DNA of 64,000 nucleotides from positions 124,001 to 188,000 of the forward strand of contig JAXLRH010000004.1 in NCBI GenBank assembly GCA_046331245.1, written 5' to 3'. The notes beneath the pieces are model-generated. The model saw only the letters and a list, made by a program, of their open reading frames with translations, searched no databases and was not told the DNA's origin. The position numbers were made by a program, and so were the translations under genes. Each line of letters starts with the position of its first letter. Within the stretch, counting starts at the first letter, position 1. The stretch comes from SSF14 sp046331245. GTDB taxonomy: Bacteria; Actinomycetota; Acidimicrobiia; Acidimicrobiales; Microtrichaceae. Of this stretch, positions 9,101 through 17,643 are shown piece after piece.

Positions 9101-9466
9101 GTCGACATCGCCGGCCTGCTGCGCTCGTACTCGTACGCGAGCGAGGTGGCCGCCCGCACGCTGGTGCAGCGTGGCGGCGCGCACGGCTGGACGCTCGACG
9201 AGCTCACCGGGTGGGGCGACTGGTGGGCGCGGTGCGCCGGTGACGCGCTGCTCGACGGCTACCGCACGGCGATGGCCTCGTCGACGCTCGTGCCCACCGA
9301 CGACGAGGCGTTCGGTCTGCTGCTGCGATGCTGCCTCATCGAGAAGGCCGCCTACGAGCTCCGCTACGAGATCGACCATCGACCCGACTGGGTCGCCATC
9401 CCGCTTCGGGCGCTCGCTCAGCTCGTCGACGGACTCGACACGCCGAAGGACCCGACCCATGCCTGA
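6161..9466 (+). CDS. treS: Trehalose synthase (TreS) - maltokinase (Mak) fusion
   Basis: A 1101-residue two-domain enzyme. Residues ~30-570 are GH13_16 trehalose synthase, which interconverts trehalose and maltose, with YEMHVRAFCDSNADGIGDF, nucleophile D225 in GLRLDAVPYL and E267 in LLAEANQWP. Residues ~620-1095 are a maltokinase with the phosphotransferase-like loop VHGDLHLGQ (D944) and metal site FIDFEGEPARP (D961). The kinase makes maltose-1-phosphate for GlgE encoded just upstream. Known fusions share this order. ATGA overlap with glgE and an 8-bp overlap with glgB indicate one operon. The first ~25 residues are a low-complexity leader. Confidence 0.96.
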   Translation: MTAVVARPTAAVAVARDPRRSGLSDDPDWYRSGVIYEMHVRAFCDSNADGIGDFPGLTSRLDYIADLGVTAIWLLPFYPSPGRDDGYDIADYMSVNPDYGTLSQFRRFLKAAHERGIRVITELVVNHTSDQHPWFQRARSAPKGSRWRSFYTWTDDSTDFADARVIFSDTETSNWTWDPVAEQYYWHRFFSHQPDLNYDNPEVQSAITRVVDFWLGMGVDGLRLDAVPYLYQREGTNCENLPETHAFLRRLRAHVDAVHPGSMLLAEANQWPEDAAQYFGQGDECHMNFHFPLMPRMFMALQMEHRTPIVDILEQTPALPPGAQWATFLRNHDELTLEMVTDEERDYMYRMFAHDPQMRINVGIRRRLAPLLGNDRRRIELLNAILYSLPGTPVLYYGDEIGLGDNVYLGDRDGVRTPMQWSPDRNAGFSTASPHRLYLPLVVEQGYHYENVNVEAQSGNPSSLLWWMSQLIALRKQHTVLGRGTLEFLDPENQRVLALVRELDGEPPFLVVANLSHHAQPVELDLSAYAGRRPREVLGHTPFPPIGELPYFLTLAPYGFYWFSLESLEPEGGAADSSAPQIDHAWPELLTDAPGKLDRAVGRYILHSRWFAGRSRGFRNARVVGAIPLRGSGAPHLLLVDVAHLDGTTDTYHVPVILTEAAQGSGNVLACLRDGMLVDAMSTAEGIAALADLTTRRRTRVGAREVVGQADQRLRRALADGVTGRPSGREQTNSTAFIGDVGAMKLVRRSEQGTNPELEVGRFLTSRVGFGHAPAVIGSVEAARNGDDLSTVVTVTALVPHDDDAWTATLRELDRFFERAIGSGVRTPPNADPLAAGEMLGMTPEDARRLGAVTAELHRALASGPDVGFGAERLGRHDRRSLAQSVRSQVTTANAALRRSRPLVSPDDDELARRVLADQSTLTSYLSRLTGDEALGSRIRVHGDLHLGQILVVGDRHVFIDFEGEPARPISQRRIKRSPLVDIAGLLRSYSYASEVAARTLVQRGGAHGWTLDELTGWGDWWARCAGDALLDGYRTAMASSTLVPTDDEAFGLLLRCCLIEKAAYELRYEIDHRPDWVAIPLRALAQLVDGLDTPKDPTHA

Positions 9467-11399
9467 TCCCGTCGCCATGCGGAACGTCGCCGACCCGGTG
9501 GGCCCGCTCGACACCTACCTGTTCGCCGAGGGAACCCACCGCCGCCTCCATCACGTCCTCGGCGCCCACCTCCGGTTGGGCGACGGTGGCGAGGAGACCG
9601 GCGCGCGGTTCGCCGTGTGGGCGCCCAACGCCCGTGACGTCGCGGTGGCGATCCTCGGCGACGACACGCACCACCCGCTCCATCCGGTCGGCAGTTCGGG
9701 CATCTGGCAGGGCGACGTGCCCGCCGCACGGTCGGGCGACGCGTATCGCTACCGGCTGACCGATGCGAGCGGTCGCGTCGTCGAACGCCTCGACCCGGTC
9801 GCGGCGCGTTCCGGCGAGGTGGACGGCGACGGGGGCGGCGCACCACGCCGGCACTCGGTCGTCGATCGCTCGATGCATCGATGGGGCGACGACGAGTGGA
9901 TGGCCCAGCGGATCGACCGCCTCGCCACAACTCCCATGTCGATCTACGAGGTGCACCTCGGATCGTGGGGCCGCACCGTCGGTGCGGGCGGGCGGTTCCC
10001 GACCTACGAGGAGCTCGCCGCGCCGCTCGCCGACCACGCGAGCGCGCACGGGTTCACGCACGTGGAGCTGCTGCCGCTCACCGAGCACCCGTACTACGGC
10101 TCGTGGGGCTACCAGTGCACCGGCTACTTCAGCCCGACGTGGCGGTACGGGACGCCGGACCAGCTGCGGGCGATGATCGACCACCTGCACCAGCGCGACA
10201 TCGGCGTGATCCTCGACTGGGTCCCGTCGCACTTCGCGACGGATGCCGACGCCCTCGTCGAGTTCGACGGCACCCATCTCTACGAGCACGCCGACCCGCG
10301 ACAGGGCCACCACCCCGACTGGGGCAGCGCGATCTTCAACTACGGCCGCAACGAGGTGCGGTCGTTCCTCGTGTCGAGCGCCATGAGCTGGCTCGAGCGC
10401 TATCACGTCGACGGCCTGCGGGTCGACGCGGTCGCGTCGATGCTCTACCTCGACTACTCGCGCAAGCCGGGGGAGTGGATCCCCAACGTGCACGGCGGGC
10501 GCGAGAACCTCGACGCGGTGTCGTTCCTGCGTGAGGTCAACGACGCGGTGCACGAGGACCACCCCGGCGCGCTGACGATCGCCGAGGAGTCCACCGCCTG
10601 GCCGGGGGTCACGGCGCCGACCCGCGACGGTGGCCTCGGCTTCGACCTCAAGTGGGACATGGGGTGGATGCACGACACGCTGCGCTACCTGGCGCACGAT
10701 CCGGCGCACCGCCGGTGGCACCACCACGACCTGACGTTCCGCTCGATGTACGCCCGCAGCGAGGCGTTCGTGCTGCCCCTCTCCCACGATGAGGTCGTGC
10801 ACGGGAAGGGCACGCTGCTCACGAAGCAGTCGGGCGACCGGTGGCAGCAGTTCGCCAACCTCCGGCTCCTCCTCGGGTACCAGTGGACCGTGCCGGGTGT
10901 GCCCCTGCTGTTCATGGGCGGCGAGTTCGCGGTGCCCTCCGAGTGGAATCACGAGGGCACGCTCGACTGGTCGCTCCACGACGCGCCGGGCAACGACGGG
11001 GTGCGACGGTGGGTCACAGCGCTCAACGCCGCGCTCTCCGCCGAGCCGGCCCTGTGGAGCGGTGACCATCGCGACGACGGGTTCGAGTGGATCATCGGCG
11101 ACGACGCCGAGCAGAGCGTGATCGCGTTCGAGCGCCGCGCCGCCGGTGGCGAGCGGCCGGTGGTCGTCATCGCCAACTTCACCCCGGTTGTGCGCCGGGA
11201 CTACCGCGTGGGCGTGCCGCTGACCGGATCGTGGACCGAGGTGCTCAACGGCGACGACGCCGAGTTCGGCGGCAGCGGCGTGTCGGCCGTCGGCGCCGGC
11301 GGCTCGACGCCTGCCGAGGCGATCGCTGCGCACGGCCGGTCGACGTCGATCGTCGTGACCCTTCCGCCGCTGTCGGTCGTGGTGCTCGCGCCGGCCTGA
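9459..11399 (+). CDS. glgB: 1,4-alpha-glucan branching enzyme GlgB
   Basis: A 646-residue GH13_9 enzyme that adds alpha-1,6 branches. A CBM48 module (ARFAVWAPNARDVAVAILGD) at ~45-130 leads into the barrel with HLGSWGR, the nucleophile D323 in HVDGLRVDAVASMLYLDYSR, E376 in LTIAEESTAWPGVT and LPLSHDEVVHGKG. It is shorter than E. coli GlgB because only one N-terminal beta module is present. The ATG lies inside the end of treS-mak, and the gene ends 2 bp before the 3' end of treY on the other strand. Confidence 0.96.
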   Translation: MPDPVAMRNVADPVGPLDTYLFAEGTHRRLHHVLGAHLRLGDGGEETGARFAVWAPNARDVAVAILGDDTHHPLHPVGSSGIWQGDVPAARSGDAYRYRLTDASGRVVERLDPVAARSGEVDGDGGGAPRRHSVVDRSMHRWGDDEWMAQRIDRLATTPMSIYEVHLGSWGRTVGAGGRFPTYEELAAPLADHASAHGFTHVELLPLTEHPYYGSWGYQCTGYFSPTWRYGTPDQLRAMIDHLHQRDIGVILDWVPSHFATDADALVEFDGTHLYEHADPRQGHHPDWGSAIFNYGRNEVRSFLVSSAMSWLERYHVDGLRVDAVASMLYLDYSRKPGEWIPNVHGGRENLDAVSFLREVNDAVHEDHPGALTIAEESTAWPGVTAPTRDGGLGFDLKWDMGWMHDTLRYLAHDPAHRRWHHHDLTFRSMYARSEAFVLPLSHDEVVHGKGTLLTKQSGDRWQQFANLRLLLGYQWTVPGVPLLFMGGEFAVPSEWNHEGTLDWSLHDAPGNDGVRRWVTALNAALSAEPALWSGDHRDDGFEWIIGDDAEQSVIAFERRAAGGERPVVVIANFTPVVRRDYRVGVPLTGSWTEVLNGDDAEFGGSGVSAVGAGGSTPAEAIAAHGRSTSIVVTLPPLSVVVLAPA

Positions 11400-11401
11400 C
11401 C

Positions 11402-14071
11402 TCAGTCGTCGGCTTCCAGCACCACCACGGGCCACTCGGCGAGCAGATCGTCGAGGTCGCAGCGTCCCTTGTGCGCGGCATCGCCGAGCGACGCCCGCCA
11501 CGTCCGCCCCTCGGGGAGGTCGATCGTGGTGCCGTTCCATCCGTCGGCCACCGCCGTCGCGTTGCGCGTCGCGACCACGACGACGTCGTCACCGCGGACG
11601 AAGGCGACGGCGTGGTCGGATCGCGGGCCGGCCGCCCACAGTGGGCGGTACGTCCCGCGCTCGTCGAACGACCTGGGATGGCGAGTGCGCACGGCAAGGC
11701 AGCTGCGGATGAGTGCCAGCTTCGCCAGCGGGTCGCTCGGCCCGACGGGCGGCCCGGTTCGCAGCTCCTGGAGGCGAGCCCGCAGCAGCGTCGGGTCGGC
11801 CGGTTCGCGGTTGTCGGGATCGGTCAGCCGCCGGAACCAGTGCTCGCTGCCCTGGTACAGGTCGGGAACGCCGGGGAGCATCAGGGCGAGCGCCTTGTGC
11901 GTGAGGGCCGTGGCATCGGCCGCCGGCCGTGTCCGCTCCACCCACGACTCGATCGCCCCGGTCGCCTCGTCGGTGGTGACGAGGCGGTGCACGTGCGCGA
12001 GCAGCTCGTCCTCGAAGGCCTCGTCCGGGCGGAGCCACGACGTCCGCTGCTTGGCCTCGCGCGCCAGCTTGGTCGCCTGGGTCGCGAGGCGATCCTCGTC
12101 GAGCGGCCATGCGGCGACCATGGTCTGCAGCAGCTGGTAGGTGATCGTGCGGTCGGGCGAGTCGGCGCCTGCGGTGCGCATCCAGTCCCGCGCGAACTGC
12201 TCCCACGACTCGCCGTCCTGCGACAGGATCGCGAGCCGGGCCCGGACGTCCTCCGACCGCTTGGTGTCGTGCGTCGACGTGGTCGTCATCGCTCGTGGCC
12301 ACTCGCGCTGCCGCCGCTCCATCGCGCGGTGGAACTCTTCGAGGCCGACCCCCCAGTCGTCGGGGCTGGCCCCCACCTCGCATCGCGAGAGCAGCGCCGG
12401 GAGGCGGAACCAGGCGGTGTCCTCGGCGCCCTTCGCCATCGTCGGACTGCAGAGCTGCTGGAACCGCGCGATGAAGTCCCACTCCAGGTCGGTGCGGTCG
12501 TCGAACGACGGCGAGCCGTTGCCGTCGAGCAGCAGCGCGAGGAGCTCGAAGATCTCCGCGTCGACGTCGTCCAGCTCGGCCGCCGCCGCACCGATGGCCG
12601 ACGCGACGACGCTGCCGGCACCCGGAGCGTCGCCGCCCGCTCCGGGCCGCAGGTAGGTGCGGTACACCTCGAAGTGCGCCAGCACCGCGCGCAGCGCCCG
12701 ATGGAGCTCCCGCCTCGTGACGTCACGGAAGCGGCGTCGCTGTTCGCACACGGCGATGAGCAGCTCCGTGAGGCGGTTGAGGTCGGCGGCCAGCAGATCG
12801 TCGAGCGCTGCGACCTTCGCGTCGTAGATCGTGCCGGACACGTCGGTCGAGCCGCCGACCCACCGGGCCGTTCGTTCGAGCGCCGGCCGTCCCGAGTCGT
12901 CGAGGTCGAGGCGGTCGACGAGATCGGCGACCTCGTAGCCGGTGGTGCCGTCGATCGGCCACGGGGGGAGGTTCTCGTCGCCCTCCAGGATCTTCTCGAC
13001 CACGATCCAGGCGTCCGGCGCGAGCTCGCGCAGCCATTCGAGGTAGGTCGTCGGCCACCGCAGGCCGTCGACGTGGTCGACCCGGAGCCCGTCGACCTTG
13101 CCGGTAGCGACCCAGCGCTCGACGAGCCGGTGCATCCGGTCGAACACCGGGCGGCGGTCGACCCGCACGCCGACCAGCGTGTTGATGTCGAAGAAGCGCC
13201 GGTAGCCGAGGTCCTCCGATGCCGTCTGCCACCGTGCGAGACGGTAGGGCTGTGCGCCGATGAGATCGTCGAGCGCCTCGACGTCGGCCGTCGTCGCGTC
13301 GAGCTCCGTCTGCACCGCCGTCCGCACCTCGTCGTGCCGGAGCAGTCGGCCCAGCTCGCCGCGAGCCGCCGACTCCTGTGCCTGCCGTCGGTCGAGGACG
13401 CCGTCGGCGAAGGGGAGCTCCCACGGCGGAAGCGCGTCGACGGAGTCGGCGAGCAGCCCGAGGTCGGAGTCGCCGGACCGGTCGGCCGCGCGCCGCAGCA
13501 CGCCGGCGAGCGACGACAGCTCGAGGGGGCAGCGGACGCTCGGGTGCGTCAGCTGGGGCTCGTCGCGGACGACCTCGAGCCGGAACGCCCCCGCTTCGAG
13601 CTCGCGGCCGTAGTGGTCCGGCAGCACGGGAAGGAGCAGGCGCCCACGCAGCCGCCGTTCCGGTGGGTTCCAGTCGAGATCGAACAGCTCGGCCGACGGC
13701 GACGCCGGGCCGTTGCGGAGGAGGTCCCACCAGGCAGCGTTGCGGTCGTGGTCGGTGGCCACGTGGTTCGGCACGAGGTCGACCACGATGCCGAGCCCGA
13801 GCTCGTGCGCCGCATCGGCGAGGGCATCGAACGCCTCGTCGCCGCCCAGCGAACGGTCGACCGCCGTCGGGTCGACGACGTCGTACCCGTGCGTGCTGCC
13901 GTCGGTCGCCTCGAACACGGGGGAGAGATAGAGGTGCGAGATGCCGAGCTCGGCCAGCGGTTCGAGCCACTCCTGCCGCACGGTGTCGAGCGTCACCCCC
14001 GCGCGGAGCTGGAGTCGGTAGGTGGCAGTGGGCGTCGTGGAAGAACTGGAAGTGGGGGAGGGCGTCGGCAC
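11402..14071 (-). CDS. treY: Malto-oligosyltrehalose synthase TreY
   Basis: An 889-residue GH13_26 transglucosylase that turns the reducing end of maltodextrin into a trehalose unit for TreZ. It starts with the diagnostic ATYRLQLRAGVTLDTVRQEWLEPLAELGISHLYLSP block; VDLVPNHVATD and KVDGLRVDHVDGL (nucleophile D332) follow, with VEKILEGDE carrying the acid/base and a large helical insertion typical of the family. The C-terminal LPGVPDLYQGSEHW is also diagnostic. The start is GTG with GGGGA 5 nt upstream. A short Ser/Thr/Pro leader precedes the domain. It is convergent with glgB. Confidence 0.96.
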   Translation of the reverse strand: MPTPSPTSSSSTTPTATYRLQLRAGVTLDTVRQEWLEPLAELGISHLYLSPVFEATDGSTHGYDVVDPTAVDRSLGGDEAFDALADAAHELGLGIVVDLVPNHVATDHDRNAAWWDLLRNGPASPSAELFDLDWNPPERRLRGRLLLPVLPDHYGRELEAGAFRLEVVRDEPQLTHPSVRCPLELSSLAGVLRRAADRSGDSDLGLLADSVDALPPWELPFADGVLDRRQAQESAARGELGRLLRHDEVRTAVQTELDATTADVEALDDLIGAQPYRLARWQTASEDLGYRRFFDINTLVGVRVDRRPVFDRMHRLVERWVATGKVDGLRVDHVDGLRWPTTYLEWLRELAPDAWIVVEKILEGDENLPPWPIDGTTGYEVADLVDRLDLDDSGRPALERTARWVGGSTDVSGTIYDAKVAALDDLLAADLNRLTELLIAVCEQRRRFRDVTRRELHRALRAVLAHFEVYRTYLRPGAGGDAPGAGSVVASAIGAAAAELDDVDAEIFELLALLLDGNGSPSFDDRTDLEWDFIARFQQLCSPTMAKGAEDTAWFRLPALLSRCEVGASPDDWGVGLEEFHRAMERRQREWPRAMTTTSTHDTKRSEDVRARLAILSQDGESWEQFARDWMRTAGADSPDRTITYQLLQTMVAAWPLDEDRLATQATKLAREAKQRTSWLRPDEAFEDELLAHVHRLVTTDEATGAIESWVERTRPAADATALTHKALALMLPGVPDLYQGSEHWFRRLTDPDNREPADPTLLRARLQELRTGPPVGPSDPLAKLALIRSCLAVRTRHPRSFDERGTYRPLWAAGPRSDHAVAFVRGDDVVVVATRNATAVADGWNGTTIDLPEGRTWRASLGDAAHKGRCDLDDLLAEWPVVVLEADD

Positions 14072-14217
14072 GGCGTCCCCTACCCGAGGTCGGGCCCGGC
14101 GAGACGCTTGGATCGGGTCGCTGCGATCCCTCGGATCGGGGATCCTGCCGACGATCGGTCCGAACGCGTCTGAGACCCGTTCCCGAGGGGAAATCGGCGG
14201 ACGGAGGTGAGTTGCCG

Positions 14218-14592
14218 ATGATCGTCAACGGTGTCCTGGTCGAGCTGACGGCTCGCCCCGACAGCAGCGGGGAGCTCGACGAGATCCTCGAACGCGTGCT
14301 GCGGCTCGCCGACGACGAGGTGCAGAGCGAGCTGAACGTGCTGCTGGTCGCCGACGACCACACGCGGACGGTGCTCCACTTCTTCATGGACCCGGTCGCA
14401 CGGGCCGAGCACATGGCCGGCCCCGCGAGCCAGGCGATCGCCTACTCCGCCCGCCTGCTCGAGGACGAGCCGCTCGTGGTCGAGTTCGACCTCCCGGTCG
14501 ACGTGGCCGCCGAGCTCGAGCAGCACGTGGGACGTCACGGCATCGTGATCGATCTCCGGACGTGCGGCGAACCGCTCACGACGACCGGTTGA
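14218..14592 (+). CDS. Small hypothetical protein
   Basis: A 124-residue cytoplasmic protein with no recognised family. It reads as an alpha/beta fold of roughly two strand-helix-strand units (IVNGVLVELTARPDSSGELDEILERVLRL ... VLLVADDHTRTVLHFFMDPVARAEHM). The pattern recalls ferredoxin-like dimeric alpha/beta-barrel proteins, but that is a guess. The ATG has the strong site GGAGGTGA 7 nt upstream. Its last 17 bp overlap the 3' end of the zinc-ribbon gene on the other strand. Confidence 0.72.
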   Translation: MIVNGVLVELTARPDSSGELDEILERVLRLADDEVQSELNVLLVADDHTRTVLHFFMDPVARAEHMAGPASQAIAYSARLLEDEPLVVEFDLPVDVAAELEQHVGRHGIVIDLRTCGEPLTTTG

Positions 14593-14932
14593 CCCTCCGG
14601 TCGAGCGCGCCGAGCACGTCGGACTCCTCGACCGACGCAGCCGGTCCGTAGTGCAGGACGAGTGAGCCCCCGGCGCCGCACTCGGGGCAGACGACCGGGA
14701 CCACCATCACCATGTCCGCAGGATCCGACGCGCCCTCGAGCCGTGCGACGCGATCGGCGTCGACGAGATCCGCCCCGAACGTGTGCCGGCACGTGAAGCA
14801 CCGCACCGACCCGCCCTCGATCGCGCCGAACTGGCCTTCGCCGATGCGGGAGTCGATCCGGTCGACGACGTTGCGGAGCGGCGTGTCCGCCGGAGTGCCG
14901 GTGGGGGAGGGGGGAGTCGTCGCGTCGTCCAT
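14576..14932 (-). CDS. Small zinc-ribbon-like hypothetical protein
   Basis: A 118-residue protein with two CxxC knuckles, CFTCRHTF near residue 50 and CPECGAGG near residue 87, spaced as in a zinc ribbon that interrupts a short helical region. No membrane or catalytic motif is visible. The ATG was preferred over an in-frame TTG 33 nt upstream because AGGGG sits 7 nt before it. The DNA/RNA- or protein-binding role often tied to zinc ribbons is only a possibility here. Confidence 0.68.
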   Translation of the reverse strand: MDDATTPPSPTGTPADTPLRNVVDRIDSRIGEGQFGAIEGGSVRCFTCRHTFGADLVDADRVARLEGASDPADMVMVVPVVCPECGAGGSLVLHYGPAASVEESDVLGALDRRVNRSS

Positions 14933-15077
14933 GTCCGGCCCCTGCCCGATCAGCGGTCCGGGCAAACGGTTGCGTGGGCACGCCGTGGGGCGATCCCCCG
15001 AACCGGGGAGGTGACCACCCCGTGACGGCGATATGTTTGCGAGCTAGGTCGTGCGATGCGACTCCGAGAGGTGGCCG

Positions 15078-16907
15078 ATGATCGCAGATCCGAACGATGT
15101 CGTATCAGCCGGTCGCGCGTCGTTCGCTCCGGCGGCGTCCCCGTCGTCGTCTCCGGCGGCGACCATCGACATCGCCCAGCTGCGCGTCGCCGAAGCGCGG
15201 GTGACGGATCTCGCCGAGCATCTCCAGCTCGCGCTCGAGGCGGGCGACCTGGGCACCTGGTCGTGGGACATCGCCACCGGCATCACGACCTGGGACGCTG
15301 CCATGTGCCGTCTCTACGGGCGCGACCCCGCTGATGGGATGGAGATCCCGTTCGAGGAGTGGGTCGAGCTGCTGCATCCCGACGACGTGCAGCAGTGCCT
15401 CGACATCGTGAACGAGGCCATGGGCGATCCCGGGCCGTACCAGATGGAGCATCGGGTGCGTTGGCCCGACGGCACCGAGCACTGGCTGTCGTGCCGGGGA
15501 TCGGTCCGCGTCGACGAGCACGGCGCACCGATGGGAACGATCGGTTGCTCGGGCGACGTCACCGAACGGAAGCGGGTCGACCTCGACCGCGACCGTCGCA
15601 TGGACGAGGCGGAGGAGATCGCCCGCGGCGAACGGCTCGCCCGCGAGCGTCTCGAGTTCCTCGCCCGCATCAACGACTGCGCCCTCGACGCGGCCGACCA
15701 CACCGAGCTCATGGCGACCGTCACGCAGGCCGCCGTTCCTCGGCTCGGCGACTGGTGCACGCTGCACTTCCTGGGCGAGCCCGGCGCGCCGCCGGTGGTC
15801 CACGTCGCGCACGTCGACCCGGAGAAGGTGCGGTGGGTCGAGGAGCTCCAGGCGCGGTATCCGTACGACCCCGACGCGGCGACCGGCGTCGCAGCCGTCA
15901 TCCGCAGCGGCGAGGCGGAGCTCGTGCAGGTCGACCAGGCGCTCATCGACGAGGCCATCGAGACCTCGGCGGTGCCGGCCGACGAGGTGCGGAACATCGT
16001 CGAGCAGCTGCATCTCACCAGCCTCATCACCGTGCCGTTGCGGACATCCCGCGGCGTCATCGGCGCGATGCAGTTCGTGAGCGCGGAGTCGGGCCGCATC
16101 TACGGCGACGACGACCTGGCGCTCGCGCACGCCGCGTCCGGTCGCGTGGCGGCGGCACTCGACAACGCGTGGCTCAACCAGCAGTACCGCGGGGTGGCCG
16201 CGGCGCTGCAGCAGGGTCTGCTGCCGGTGACCGTCCCGCCGATCGAGGGGGTCGACGTCGCCGTCCGCTACTGGGCGGCCGGTCTCGTCAACGAGGTGGG
16301 CGGCGACTTCTACGACGTGTTCCCGCTGGGGCCCGACCGCTGGGGCATCGTGATCGGCGACGTCTGCGGCACCGGGCCACAGGCGGCGGCCGTCACGGCG
16401 AAGGCACGTCACACGATCCGCGCCGGGGCGACGCACGGCGTCGGCCACGTCGAGGTGCTGGGGTGGGTGAACGACGCGATCCTGAACAGCGGTCGCGGCC
16501 GGTTCTGCACCGTGCTGTACGCCACGCTCGAGCGCGTCGGCGACGACCGCTGGACGTTCACCGTCGCCTCCGCCGGTCATCCGCTGCCGGTGCTCGTCGA
16601 CCGTGAGGGCGCGCACCTCGTCGGCCGTCCCGGCACCCTCGCCGGCGTGCTCCCGGAGCTGAAGCTCACCGTCACCACCCGCGACCTCCACCGCGGCGAC
16701 ACGCTGGTGCTCTACACCGACGGCTTCACGGACGTTCGGCCGCCGCACGACCTCACCGACGACGAGATGCAGGCGATCATCGCCGACGCGGCGACGCGGT
16801 CGACGGCCGAGGAGGTCGCCGACGCGCTCCGGTCGAGCATCGACGAGATCCTCTCGTTCGAGCACCGCTACGACGACATGGCCCTCGTCGTGCTGCGCGT
16901 CGAGTAG
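15078..16907 (+). CDS. PAS-GAF-PP2C (RsbU/SpoIIE-type) serine phosphatase
   Basis: A 609-residue soluble signalling phosphatase. After a Ser/Ala/Pro leader, residues ~50-175 form a PAS domain with PAC (GTIGCSGDVTERKRVD), ~190-365 a GAF domain, and ~370-605 a PP2C catalytic domain with GGDFYDVFPL, IGDVCGTGPQAAA, ASAGHPLPVLV, LYTDGFTDVR and DDMALVVLRV, so the metal-binding aspartates are intact. This class usually dephosphorylates anti-anti-sigma proteins in general-stress control, but no anti-sigma or STAS gene lies nearby. ATG preferred over GTG at 15051 because GAGAGGTGG precedes it. Confidence 0.92.
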   Translation: MIADPNDVVSAGRASFAPAASPSSSPAATIDIAQLRVAEARVTDLAEHLQLALEAGDLGTWSWDIATGITTWDAAMCRLYGRDPADGMEIPFEEWVELLHPDDVQQCLDIVNEAMGDPGPYQMEHRVRWPDGTEHWLSCRGSVRVDEHGAPMGTIGCSGDVTERKRVDLDRDRRMDEAEEIARGERLARERLEFLARINDCALDAADHTELMATVTQAAVPRLGDWCTLHFLGEPGAPPVVHVAHVDPEKVRWVEELQARYPYDPDAATGVAAVIRSGEAELVQVDQALIDEAIETSAVPADEVRNIVEQLHLTSLITVPLRTSRGVIGAMQFVSAESGRIYGDDDLALAHAASGRVAAALDNAWLNQQYRGVAAALQQGLLPVTVPPIEGVDVAVRYWAAGLVNEVGGDFYDVFPLGPDRWGIVIGDVCGTGPQAAAVTAKARHTIRAGATHGVGHVEVLGWVNDAILNSGRGRFCTVLYATLERVGDDRWTFTVASAGHPLPVLVDREGAHLVGRPGTLAGVLPELKLTVTTRDLHRGDTLVLYTDGFTDVRPPHDLTDDEMQAIIADAATRSTAEEVADALRSSIDEILSFEHRYDDMALVVLRVE

Positions 16908-16920
16908 CCGCTCCAGTCGG

Positions 16921-16933
16921 CGCGCTCAGCGCG
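16921..16933. terminator. Short GC hairpin between convergent genes
   Basis: CGCGC-TCA-GCGCG lies between the phosphatase and the ABC ATPase 3' ends. It is small and has no T-run, so it is only a weak bidirectional terminator candidate. Confidence 0.3.
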
Positions 16934-16944
16934 GTGCAGTCAGC

Positions 16945-17643
16945 TCAGTGCGTGCCGCTGGCGCCGTCGTCGTCACGCAGCTCGCCGTCGACGATGGACA
17001 CCGTGCGATCGCAGTAGTGGATCATGCGCGTGTCGTGCGTGACCAGGATCGCTGCGGTGCCGCGATCCTTGATCTCGTGGCGGATGAGCTCCATCACCTG
17101 GTTGCCGAGCTCGGTGTCGAGTGCGCTCGTCGGCTCGTCGATCAGTACGAGCTTCGGCTTGTTCATGAGCGCCCGGCCCACGGCGACGCGCTGACGTTCG
17201 CCGCCGGACAGCTCGCCCGGCAGGTTGGAGCCGCGCTGGCCGAGCCCGAGCTCCTCGAGGAGCTGGTCGGCGCGGGCGGCGCTCTCCTTGCGGGCCCGGG
17301 CGCCGGAGATCTCGTCGACCACCATCAGGTTCTCGCGGGCGGTGAGGAAGGGGATGAGGTTCACCTGCTGGAACACGAACCCGACCGACTCGCGGCGGAA
17401 CCGGTTGAGCTGCGCGGCGTTGAAGGTCGAGATGTCCTGACCGCCCACCACGACCCGACCCGACGTCGGGGACAGGAGACCGCCGGCGATCGACAGGAGC
17501 GTCGTCTTGCCCGATCCCGACGGGCCGAGCAGGGCGAGCAGCTCGTCGTCGCCGACGGTGAGCGTGGCGTGCCGGAGGGCCCGCACCTCGTTCTCGCCGG
17601 CGTTGTAGGTCTTGGTGACGTTGTCGAGCTCCAAGGCGGTCAT
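16945..17643 (-). CDS. ABC transporter ATP-binding protein, MacB/LolD type
   Basis: A 232-residue ATPase that would power the two FtsX-like permeases encoded just upstream. Walker A is GPSGSGKTT, the signature is LSGGERQR, Walker B is LVLIDEPTSALD and the switch His lies in LVTHDTRM. The family acts as a mechanotransducer for export of lipoproteins, peptides or macrolides rather than as an importer. Its ATG overlaps the TGA of the permease gene, so the three genes form one operon. Substrate unknown. Confidence 0.94.
   Translation of the reverse strand: MTALELDNVTKTYNAGENEVRALRHATLTVGDDELLALLGPSGSGKTTLLSIAGGLLSPTSGRVVVGGQDISTFNAAQLNRFRRESVGFVFQQVNLIPFLTARENLMVVDEISGARARKESAARADQLLEELGLGQRGSNLPGELSGGERQRVAVGRALMNKPKLVLIDEPTSALDTELGNQVMELIRHEIKDRGTAAILVTHDTRMIHYCDRTVSIVDGELRDDDGASGTH

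Noticed and set aside
11087..14173. A very long open frame (over 1000 codons) on the plus strand opposite treY
   Set aside because: It is the antisense shadow of treY in high-GC DNA: low-complexity Arg/Val/Gly composition, no domain, and no ribosome site.
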